Shown here: piece after piece, positions 1 through 12,500 of the stretch | How positions within the stretch are numbered: the first letter of the stretch is position 1 | Layout: every line of letters starts with the position of its first letter | From: Tubiluchus corallicola | Taxonomy: Eukaryota; Priapulida; Priapulimorpha; Priapulimorphida; Tubiluchidae | Direction: 5' to 3' | Length of the DNA stretch: 64,000 bases | Assembly: GCA_030141605.1 (NCBI GenBank) | Contig: JAQGDQ010000298.1 | Span: forward strand, 1-64,000 | Program-made: the position numbers and the translations under genes | Notes under the pieces: model-generated | What the model was told of the DNA's origin: nothing | Seen by the model: only the letters and a program-made list of their open reading frames with translations | Databases searched by the model: none

Positions 1-521
1 ACTATCCGTTTTCCTTCCAAACGTTTTGTATTATATTTCTGAAAGTCAGTGAGAACAAGATATTTCAAAGTTGAGCAATGGGAAATGGGCAATGGACTCT
101 TGGAGAAAGAGTCGTTATCACATACTTGACCTTGACCTCTGTGTTAGAGGTCTTACAACATTTGTTGATAGTCCTACATTTACTCAAAACCACTTTTACA
201 GACATTCAACAGACAATGAATAAATACTGAGGCTAAAATGCACCATCACACAGCAGTTACTTCGACTTTCAAACATAACCTGCATCAAAATAGGTACATA
301 TTAATTACACGGGAGAATAAGCGTACACAATTTCTTCTTACTATATTAAAATAAACAGAGTTATTTTAATGAAGAACACTAGCAGAATTACACAGTTAAA
401 TTTAAACATGACATAGCTCAACAGATTCAGTTATTATCATTATATCATTTGTCTAAGACATTACTAGATAGCACTTTGCGAAGCCAATCACACATTTCTG
501 TCTATGTTCAAGTAACCGAAA
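1..521. other. 3' flank of the FYVE/ARM gene
   Basis: AT-rich sequence presumably holding the 3' UTR of the minus-strand gene. On the minus strand an ATTAAA variant polyadenylation signal can be read at about 364-369. Nothing else is recognised. Confidence 0.3.
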
Positions 522-3500
522 TTAACTAGTAACATAGACGGTAATGGTGGACGTCAATCTCGACTGATGGCAATCTTCAATCTGACAAGAGTAAAAAATC
601 ACTGTCGGGCATTGCTATGTACATATGGGTTGCACACTTGCACATTTATACAGTTCATTATTTAAAGCAACGGTTTAGTTACACGCTAAACGTTGACTGT
701 TAATTCATTTCACTTGCAATGGATATTAATAATAGGTTTTAATAATATTAAAATTTATTGATTACCTACTAGTCTGCTATTGTTTAATATTAGTATTAAT
801 TAGTATTATGATGTGGATTAAATTTAACTTTATATATAGTTGATGGACCACCATTGCGAGTCGTAGCACAACAATCCCAATACAGAAAAGTCTCTCTTTC
901 TTAAAACTTATTAAGGAAAAGGCCGTTATCGCCTAAATGAACCAACGTGAACAGTGCTTTAAAGTACCTTTCTTAAGGTTTCTAGATGTATTTGAATGGC
1001 TATTTCAGCTCGTATTCTAGCAGGCAGTATGTCTAGGCAGCTCAAGTCATCAAGGCCATTATTTCTGCAATGTTAGCAAGAATCAATAAGTCGTCCTATA
1101 AATGATATTGACCAATAATGCTATAAATGGGATCAAGTGATACGTGTGATGTAGTCATTTACATCTAATAATAGTCATAATACAGTAAAAGAACGGATTG
1201 TGCAAAACAGTTCTTTGAAATTAATAAAAATACACTGCATGTGCAGAAATTAATAAAAATTTATAGTTATTACAGTAGTACAGGACACAAAAAATTAGCT
1301 AGTGAGCCTAGTTTCTAAGGAAAAATTTAGTTTCATTCATTCATTCGTTCATTCTATTATCTACCTAAGCAGATAGATAGTTATTATACCTGCTCACAAA
1401 TACCAGTTTATTTGTTTGTTTGTTCATTTTTCACGTTTGTGTGACGGTTGGTTAGTTGGGTTAACTGATTGACTGATTGACAACTGACTTGACTATGACT
1501 GACTGACTGACTGACTGACTGACTGACTGCCTGACTGACTGACTGACTGACTGACTGCCTGTCTGACTGACTGACTGACTGACTGACTGACTGACTGACT
1601 GACTGACTGACTGACTGACTGACTGACTGACTGACTGACTGACTGACTGACTGACTGACTGACTGACTGACTGACTGACTGACTGACTGACTGACTGACT
1701 GACTGACTGACTGACTGACAGACAGACCGACCGACCGACCGACTGACTGATTAATAGATAGGCAAGTAGGTAGGTAGGCATATATGTAGGTAGGTAAGTT
1801 GATAAGTAGGTAAGTAGGTAGGTAGATAGGTAAGTAGGTAGGTAGGTAGGTGAGCAATACGTAACTGAACGAAGTACGTTAGATTAAGGTATTGCTTGAA
1901 ATTTTGGAAATGGGCTTATACAGTCAAACCTCTTTATTATTTCTCCTACTTTGGGACTGCACAAAAGTTGGCATTATAGCAAGTTTGGTATTATTTATTT
2001 ATTTATTTATTAAATATATCTACAACGATCATTACAGCAGTGCACATAAAGGAATTTAATAACATATTTATTATTATGTACACAAGATGCCAAGCTGCAA
2101 ATGACCCGTGGGGTACTCAAGAAGTAATTACTTGTTCAGAGCACCCCAAATGAATGTGGATTGAGTGTAGTAGAAAAGAGCAATAAAGGAGTAGAAAAGA
2201 AAGGTTAATAGAGAATAGAAAGAAAGAGAAAGATGTGATGGTATCTGTATGAAGTAACGTGAACTAGAGAAATGTTATTCCAAAGTCTAGGGCCAGTGTT
2301 AGTGATGAAATGCCTTGCCTCGTCAGTCCTGCAATACTTAATAAGAAATTCATTAAATCTTGTTGAGTAATGTCTTACGTTAATAGATAATGGGTTTAAA
2401 AAGAAAGCGGGAAGAAGTTTATGTTTGGTTTCGTAGATATAAACAGCGGTATTCAGGGTATAACAAGATACATTAATAGATACGTCTATGTTTTGTTAAA
2501 AATACTTTGCTTTGTAAAAATTTGGGCGTTAAGCGAAGTTGGCATTAGAAACAGAGGCGTGTGAAGACTTTACGATGCCTTAGGCTGATAGTTCAGTCCC
2601 ACCCATCTCTATTATGAATTTATGATTGTTTATGTGATGAGCATAATAAACCATTACTCGTGGTGTGCTACAAAATGAATATGAATATGAAAGTATACAC
2701 ATTTTCCGAGGAGGATAAGAATTTTTCTAAAATGTGACGCCCTCAAACTTTAGCGACTTAGGCCATAGCCAAGTTAACCTATTGGTTAACACGCCTCTGA
2801 TTATAAAGACGGTATTATAATGAGATATGACTGTATAGAGTAGATTCATATCAGGTGTGAAACACCATTGTTATTAAGAATGCAACACAATTTCATTCCA
2901 GCTGAAACTCGATAAAAATGGATTGTAAACCGTCTGAAATGAACTAAAGTTATGTAACACAAGCAAGATCTACTTTCATTTAAATGCATAATTAGACACT
3001 TAAATGCATAATTAATGCACAATGTTCTATCTGGTTGTATGTTTGTAAAAATTTACCACTGGTAATGACAGCAGTGGCTCTGTCGAAATGTTTGACATGA
3101 TTTTTTAACTACGTAAAATAAAAGTTTTAATAAAATTGTGGTGTTTTAACTATAAATGTTTTAGTGCCTGTCATAAAAAATATCAAGCACTTATCAAATG
3201 ACTAAACAGTTACTAAGTTGCAATGTACATAAATGACTGACACGATCATAACATTACAGAATATACATGTATTTCTAAAAGAGAAACTAGCAAGACTTGT
3301 TTCAAGTTTTCAACACTTACGTAAGCAAAAGTCGGGTTGTTTCCCCTGGATCATGCTGCAGCAAAAGCAAAATTGCTCGAATTCCATTGTTACGAATGGT
3401 TTCATTTTGCGATTTTACATAAGTGTCCACAATATTGGGCAAGTAGTACATCTGCATAATTTATGAAAATTGATAATTATAAATTAGTTTAAGTTGCGCA

Positions 3501-6500
3501 AGCGTTTACCATCTACAACGATGGTTGTTGCCTAAATTTCCCAGTGAAAACCAATGAAAGCTTCAAAAGCAAACCACCGGGCAAGTGATTATATTTAGCT
3601 TTCAGAGACAACAAGAATAATTATAGAAAACGAATGGATGACAGATTCAAGCAAGAGCATTATGCTAACATATTAACTGGAGACTAACACGTCTGCTTAC
3701 AAATAACATTGTACTTAATATGATTGGTTCTACGTACATTATAGTGAAGTGATGACATACACACTTTCTTCACAGATATAAAAAAATTTTGTTTTACTTT
3801 AAGCATGTTGAGCAAAAATATGGAGTCAATTATGTAGAGTTATTCACAGTGGCAGACTGGGTCTAAAATTTCTACCAGGAAAACTTGTAAAAGGGCCCAG
3901 TCAAAAGGACTGCATATTGTTTTAGTGGGAGTTTTCCATGTTGTACGTGGTAAATGAGCCACCTGGTAATTGTCCAAAATTCCTACTGTGCGCATACTAT
4001 ATTAACGACAACAACAAAAATGAAAACGAAACCCCCATTCCTCGTTTTTGCAATACATAATTTCATTGCAGATCTTATATTGCTGTTATGTCGAATAATC
4101 TGTAGTGGGCAATGTATAGATATAGCTATTTTTCATGATGTAATAACTATATTTTCCACTTTTACTTGATGCCTCAAATTGTAAGTTACTAAAGGAATAT
4201 TTCTTATAATGTACTTAATATCCCATAAGCCAAAACGAAATTTAAAAAAATGTCCTCAAAAATGGGAAACTTTCATCCAACAAGGAAGTGGGGATATTTA
4301 TTATCTACTGAAAGATTTATAGCATCAAAGAAGTGTTACTTAAATTTTCCCTGAACTTACGCAAGATTTTTCTTTTTTTCAGTTCTTACTTTTTTCAGTT
4401 TTTTCTAAAGTGATGGTCCACCACTTTATGGCCCAACTGGAAATTTCTCAGGTCCCAGCGGGCCATTCCGCCACTGATAATTCGAGTTTTTATATACATT
4501 TGAATAGAAGTGGCCCGTACCAAGTGTTTTTGAGTCAATTAGGCAACTGATTCAATTAACCATGAAGAGTGCATATTGTATGATGAATATATACTGCGTA
4601 TAGTTACCAATTTTCCACTGTTGCCTCTGCAACTGGCAAAATTTGCTATGGCTCGACTGGTGTGGACCTGTACTTCGGATTCGTGAGGTTCGCATAATAG
4701 CAAATCACACATGCAACTCAAAATTTCTTGCAAGCTTGCCTGTAAAATCAAGTTTAACTATGTACTGAAATTAGCAGAAAAGTACAATGTATTTTAAACA
4801 GTTACTACGGCCAAATCATGTTGAAAACACCGGTTCTCGTCTGATCACTGAAGTTAAGCAGCGTAGAGCCTGGTTAGTACTTGGGTGGGTGACCTGCCTA
4901 GGAATACCAGGTGCTGTAGGCTTGCGGATGCCCACACTGTATCTCGGCACTAGGCGACGGCGCTGCACAAGCAGCCAACGGCTAGAGGGCGGAGGAGGTC
5001 AAGTGACCCAACAGCCATGTGTAGAAGAGTAAACCTTCCAAATCAGGAGTGGAGCCTCGAAGGCGGACCAGTGCAGCATGGTCACCGACTCCGGCCGCTC
5101 CTGCAGCCAACCTGATGCCAAACATATCGCTCCGCTTTCCTTTGGACTACACCAGGAAGGAAGAGGGGGGTTCCTGTTGTCTGGGCAACTCAGGATCTCC
5201 ATACACCTTGCCCAGGCATGCACCCTGGAGAGGCCACTCCAGTGGTTCAACGACAGTCGACGCTGCAGCTCCATCAATGTGATCAATAACTGACTCTCTT
5301 GGTGCGCACTCCATTATCTTCCGAGACAGAAGGATGCCAACAACACACAGTAAATGAATTTTTAATACGGAAAGCACATATAGTAGCAATAGTTCTTACC
5401 TGATCATCAACGCTTGTAGCAAGGTTAGCAGCAAGACATGCTGCATTGCATAGCACCTGTCTATTCTTTGGTTTTGATGTCAATATCTGAAAAAATCAAA
5501 ATTATACGATATATAATGTTGTGAGCGTGTTTTGTATTGACATATTCATTTTAATAATGAGAAAACTATGATTCATAGTAGAATGAGGCCATCCTAATTG
5601 TTAACGATGTATGGAGATTTTACTTCTTAGAAAAGTGACTTGATTTTTAGAAGGCAGATACACATGTATTGTTTACTGTGTAATTCAGTATACATTAATG
5701 TCAGCCATCAAAACAAACCTAGTACAGTCCGCCAAGTAGCCACCACGTACAATATGCATTGCAGTTGAACAAGAAAATGCAACATGCCTGGATTATTCAC
5801 TTTAGTAACAACACATCAACAACTCAACAATCTGTACTTTAAAAAAAAATCAGAAAAAATAGCAGGCATATCATTTATACTACCCCAAGAACCATCAGGA
5901 GGACTGCGACCATGATATGGGTGGCAGCCATTTTCCTTCTGACCAGTTGCACAGTATTGCATAAATAATCACAAAAGTTGAACATTTCTTCCAAAACAAA
6001 CCACTCAAACATGCAAACTATAATCACCACAAGGATATCGCTACTCACTGATGAATAAGCAAAACTGCACATAACCAGAGCCAAATCATGACATTTTGGG
6101 GCCCTCAGCTAACGAAATTATGAGACCCTCAGATGGAACCACCCGCTAACTCTCCAGCATCCGTTGTGAATATATTTTACTTCTGATATATTTTAGCGAC
6201 ACTTGCATAGCTTGAAGTAAACTTGAAGCAATTTTTTTAAATAAGCAAGAATCCTTGTTTTGTCGATAAAAATATTCTTTAAGCAATACAACTACTTTGT
6301 TATTTATTGCAAAACAAATTAGCACGTATTTCAACATATAGCACATAGCACAACAATACTGAAAAAGGTGATGTTACCAAAGCTTGCAGGCCTCCCAAGC
6401 TTGAAGGACCCTAGGGCGTGGCCTATACTAGCCTATAAGATAAATCAACCTTGTATATAACCACTCCATGAAATTCAAACTAAATCCGATAAGGTTCAGT

Positions 6501-9500
6501 GGAAACCTATTTAGCTGAAATCCATCCAAACTTGTACGGCACATCATGATTATCTCAAAAAACGTACATTCACTAGCTTTAACTGACGCTGATTTCAAAC
6601 AATCTTGATCAAGCTGACTGGTCTTAATAGGAACTTCTCTTCAGTAGAAGGAATCTTCCTGAACATAAGAAGCTGACTGACAGAAACATTAGAACCTATT
6701 TTTAATGCAATATCGCTTCTAGGAAAAGCATATGCCTGAGTTTAGAATATTCTGATTCTACGTTAAACAAAAATAAGACCAGGTCATTACATTTAGAAGA
6801 ATCTTTCACCTCTGCAAGGTGCTTGCCACTGGTATAATCCTCTTGTATGATTAAGTGTCTGTGCCATTTCGTCCCCAGAGAAAGATAACACAAGACCTTC
6901 AGTGCTGCTTCTTGCATCTGTAACATAATAACATTAATTTCACAATAAAAATGCATTGCTAAGGTCAGTTTCTGAGCTTAACATGTAGGTGGCAGCACCA
7001 AATTTCACAAATAAATGCATTGCTAAGGTCAGTTTCTGGCATTAACATGTAGGTGGCAGCACCAATGTGAATTTACCCGTGAAGTTGTAAGTCAGGTCGA
7101 ACCTCCCTAAGCACGCTTACAGAAGCCTCAGTAAATGTTTACATAATTTTTAAAGTAGTTATTTATAATGTCTCTACCTGATTTATGTTCCAAGGATGTA
7201 TTAAGTAAAATTTACTTTGTTTTGTCTTAAACTGATCATAACTGGCGCCCAAGGCTACAGCCTAGTTAGCCTACTTGCCCTGCTCCTGATGCACGCATGC
7301 ACTTATATTACGTCTGCATGTTAGAGAAAAATAATTTACTGACCTGCTCATCTCTTGATTTCATTAAAGCTATTATGCTTTGCACAGTATTAGACGTATT
7401 ATCTAAAACCATTTCCAAGTTTTCTCTTCTCTCTAGAATGAGAGTTAACGTTCGTATCGCCAACAATGCTACAGCTTCCTAAAGAGAGAAAAAAACTGAT
7501 AAGCAGAATAGAATGTCTAACATTAAATGCAATGTCGCAAAAAAATTACTTTTCGATAAAGTAAGGCTCACTTCGCAGCAAGGACGAAAGGAAAACTGAT
7601 GCACAGAATTGCTGCCAGAAAATCAGAAAATTTTCTGAAAATTTCCAATTTTTCTCGAAATCCCATGCGGCAAGAAAGTTCATTTCACAGTGAAACTGTG
7701 CGTTTTTTTTTGTCTAGTGCGTCCAGTTAGCTGTATCTAAGTTAGTACGCTATGCTACTACATCTAGGCTACTACGCTATGCTACCATGCTATGCTACTA
7801 CGCTACGCTATTACGCTATGCTACTACGCTGTATGCTACTACGCTACGCTACTATGCTATGCTACTGCGCTACGCTACTATGTTGTATGCTACTACACTA
7901 TGCTACTACGTTAAGTTGCTACGCTATGCTACTAAGTTGTATGCTACTACGCTGTATTCTACTACACTACGCTACTACGTTAAGTTGCTACGCTACGCTA
8001 CTAAGTTGTATGCTACTACACTACGCTACTACGTTAAGTTACTATGCTATGTTACTATGCTATGCTACTGCGCTACGCTACTAAGCTGTGTGCTACTACG
8101 CCGTATGCTACTACACTGTATGCTACTACAAGGTAAGTTTTCAAAACCACACCTGCAAATTACACAGAGCCAAAATTGGCCGAAGAGCACCGTCTTTCAA
8201 AGCTTGCGTTTTCAATGATTCAGATTTGCAGAAGATCATTAAACTGCTAATGCCATCTATCTGTAGTTGGCTGATTTCACTGTGTGATGTTTCTTGTTTT
8301 ACAGAATCTAAAAACAAATAAACAATATTGTGTGAATATTTTCAGAAACATTCTAATTTTAATAACATCATATTAGTTTTAAAACGTAAGCTGCCAAATA
8401 CTGATGCGGTGAAAGCATAATCTAGGTCAGGGGTGTGCAAATTGCGGCCCGCGGGCCACTTGCGGCCCGCGAAGAGATTTGTCAACCTAACGAAAGTGCG
8501 GCCCGGGGTGATTAATTGAGTGTATCCAGCTGAAGTCCGTGCCAAATATAGTGCGGGTAGTTTTTTCTACTAGATCGGATGCCATTAACCCTTACAAGAC
8601 GGTTGTAGCTTAATGTCACTGTACTACACAGACTGTGTGATACACATTACTAATATGCATTGTAATGAAATTATCACTATCTGTCATGAAAGTAGAAATA
8701 TATGGATTGTAATATAAATTTTAATAAATTCTAAAATAGGTAGTTTCTTGAGTGTAGTAGTAATGATGTACGCAGGTAGGATGCAAAAAAAATCGTTATT
8801 AGGCCTTTCTGTACTTGGCTCCTTGATCAAACTGCCTGTGGCCCGCAGGAATTGCGGGAAACTTTAATGTGGCCCGGCTAGTCAGATAATTTGCACACCC
8901 CTGATCTAGGTGTTCAAAAGAAAAATCATGTCTGTTGCGAATCTTGGTACTCAAAATTCAACCACGTAAAAAGTGTCAGAAAATTCTGGTTCTAGTTTCA
9001 TAACAATATGTTAAAAGACACAAACGTTTTTGCCATCATACCTGTCCGTTTTACTAAGGTAGAAAGAAACTCAGTAATGCCTACTTGGTCTGACAACATT
9101 TTAGAATAATGCACAAAAATTCACAATAAATACGTGTTTCTGCTGTAAAAAGTTTCGCATTAAAATAACACCAGCACAACTTTACCTGTTTACCAGTGTA
9201 AGTTTTTTGCTCTTTAACAAAATCAGAAATCTACAATCTGCATCAAACAGTTATTATATCTTTATAATATCTCAATCAAGATTTTTAGTAAACAATGAAA
9301 AAACAAAATTTTCTGATACTGTTTCAATCGTGGATAACTCATCTGCTTTACTCTAGATATTCATTCTTCAATAACCATGAAAGCTTGAAAGGAAACCAGG
9401 ATGAAGTTTCTTACACACTAGCCGAAAGACACAACACTCGTATCTCGGTTTGCTGGACTACGCTTTTACAGATATCGGAAAAATCCGACAAAATCTGGTC

Positions 9501-12500
9501 CATCAAAAATCCCGCATACTATGGACACAGTCTGTTGTTTCGCGAGCTGACCGCTAGTTGGCGGGCCGTCACTTTATTTACATCATGACTGTAACGACCC
9601 AGTGCAATAAATTAGTTGACATTCCTGGGTCTGCCTTAGTTTGTTTATGTTTGTTTCAATATGGTCTTGGTGAGACAAAACTTACTTTATTTTTATACCT
9701 ATTTGCAATGCATTGAATTATGGTGTAACATTTAGCTGTTTCCCTACTACTAATTTAAGCACAATTAAATTAGGTACCTGGGATTGGCCTGACCTTCACA
9801 TCATCGTTTGAACTTCCGCAAAACCGGCTTCACTCACAGCCTAGTTTTACCTGTGCGTGTTTTACCTGTGTGACTAGATAGTTGTCGACCTAGTTTTACT
9901 GCTGAATGGTCGAACAGGAAAGCCAGTATTTAGGCTAACCTGCAATGTTTAACTAGAGTAAAGTTTTCTGGTGAAACGTTCACAATATTCTCTTCATCGG
10001 CAGTGAGCAATCGCTCGCAGATTCACGGATCAGATACAATGTGACATTTGCAAGCTGACAGTGCTTTCTGGGAGAGACACGGTTGTTTCTGGCAACGTAT
10101 CCGGCAATGCAGCACTGGCAAGACTGTGGACTTGTTCATTTAATTTGTAGCTACTTATCACGGGCCTGACAATAAGCTGATTGGACATAGAAGCATTAGA
10201 ACGTTCACAGCATAGGATTTCTACACTGCAACACACAAACTGCATTATTCGTTCCGCTAGTCACGTGACTACACATGATGCAAGTAGAGGATTCGTCGTT
10301 GAATGCTAGCATGTGGCCTGGAAGTTAGGCTACTAGGTACCTCTCATAATCAGTCAGTAATATTATTGCCAGTGCTTAAAACATGCGCTTAGTTCAGGTG
10401 TTTAGGTTATGTAACAAACTTTGACTTTGAGTATTTGCGTGCTACCCTTTTTTTTTGATATAGTAGACGTAGTAATAGTATTTGTAGTTTTTCTCATTTT
10501 GCTCTGAGTAGTACTATAGTAAAAACAGGCTTAACTATTTGATTATTGAGCCAATTATTAATAAGATTTACTGTTTCATTAAGTTTAATAATTACTGTTA
10601 AAACATTTATGCTGTGTTGAGTTGTTTAAATTCTTGATCACACCACGAACCATATCATACTGTCCAGTAGGCCCCCCGTAGACTACTTAGACCCTTGCCA
10701 CTGTCTGAGGTAGGAGGTCAGCTGGTTACATTTAAATACTGATTCAGCTCGGCCCTGGAAGATACCCAATTGTAACAAGTGCACTCAGCGCCTACCAACG
10801 ACTAGTTAAGTCTGTCGCTTAGTCTAGTACGTAACAATTACATCAGTGCAACCAAGCAGCGCGCAACGACATGCGTGTAGCTTGAATGTCTTGAGCAGCC
10901 CATACTAGACATATTTGAGACAATTAGGCGATTGATTCTACATTACTACGAGTCTAATACACGGTGCCTACTGCATCTTAAGCATACTTGCAGTTTTTGC
11001 ATACCTTCTAGTAAATGACAAATGGCTTTTATAGCACCACTGGTAGCCAAAAGATTGAGTAATGGTGCATGCATGCATAAACTATGTACACCTGATGCAA
11101 CACATGACTGTACCTCTTTATCGTACTTTGAACCGAGGTATATTAGTGTCTGCACACCTCCAAGTTCCACTACCTGTTGACATGAAAATCAAATTAAGAG
11201 AATTACTAAATAAAATTTAATAGTTCCAGTAACTTCCAAGAATCATTTCAATACAAAAACATAGGCAAAAAAATGAATATGATAAAACGTAACGTGAAAC
11301 AGAAAGAAACAGAAACGTAAAAACAATGATCCAAAACATGGCAAAATGGTAAAACGACAAATACAGAAAAAAGTAAAAGTGAAAAAGAAAAATACGAAGA
11401 AGACAAAAGCAAATACAGCAATCATATCAAGGGCAAAATAAAAACAGCAAATGAGCAAAAAAAAATGCCAAGCAGCAAAATGGCAAAAACATCAATTCAT
11501 AAAAAATCCTTCACCATCTTCACTACTCCTTTTTACTCTTGCGTAACTTCGACGTAAACAACATGACAGGAATAAAATTTCTAAGCTAAAAACTAAGTCA
11601 TATTTTTTAACATTTCTACAGAATTGCTTCTATGTGGAATTCTCCTCCAGCATTATAACATTTGTGCTTCATTATGAGCTTGGACAGTTAAAAACTGACA
11701 ATAAAATTCAACTTTTTGACGTTTCCAAGTTTTCATCTCTTTTTAAATTGTCTTTATTTACTTACGAATAAAGAACTGTTTATTTTATTGTGGCATGCTG
11801 CCATGCTATACAGTGACTTTTGTGCAAAATCACCTACTAGCAAAACGAACTAGTGATGACTTCCAACTGAACCCAAAAACATAAAACCATAAGAGATAAA
11901 AATTCTGTCTCAGAATCCTGCTCATTCAGTCTAAGGACAAACTGATGAGAATGATAAATTCTCATTATCTTCATCACTTTATCCTTAGATTGAATAAGCA
12001 GGATTTACTAGCCTATTTTTGCAGGCAAAAATTTCTGCACAAACATTACACAATTTTACATAGACACTAGAGTAAATTCTACAATATTAAGTTACACATT
12101 CTGTAATTAGCTTTTTTAATTTGTGCGTTTAACATTATTTACAGCGATGTTAAACAGGGAGTATTAAAGTGAGTGCTAAAATCAGGGTTATTTATGAAGC
12201 AAGGTTTGTGTCTAGTAACATAAAAATGCAGCTAAATTAATATACTAAATTATTAAATTCCCTATTCAATATTTAAGTCCATAAAGAGTTGCAGCCCATA
12301 ATCTCAAAAACTACAGAAATTAAAGCCCCACTTTACTAAAATTTAACAGCAAGATCTTACAAAGTAAGTAACTAGCAATATTAAATTTACATTTTTGGTG
12401 CAATACACAAGAAAAATTCTCATTGCCAAGGACAAAACAGCAGGTGGCGCCAAAAGTCGAGGAGTAAACTTACGTTTATGGAGGGGAAAAATGTATATTT

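Noticed and set aside
452-500. Alternative terminal exon for the FYVE/ARM gene (reading KCVIGFAKC...)
   Set aside because: Its acceptor has a poor pyrimidine tract. The exon at 581-522 has a much better acceptor and also keeps phase.
1408-1857. Open frames rich in Ser-Gln-Ser-Val on the minus strand
   Set aside because: They are translations of the (GACT)n microsatellite, inside an intron of the FYVE/ARM gene.
4999-5389. Several overlapping frames on both strands
   Set aside because: They lie in the GC-rich body of the 5S-headed SINE. The same frames are not kept in copy 2.
7752-8218. 110-143-residue plus-strand frames rich in Leu, Tyr, Ala, Thr
   Set aside because: They are produced by the CTACTACGCTATG tandem array and overlap a real exon on the other strand.
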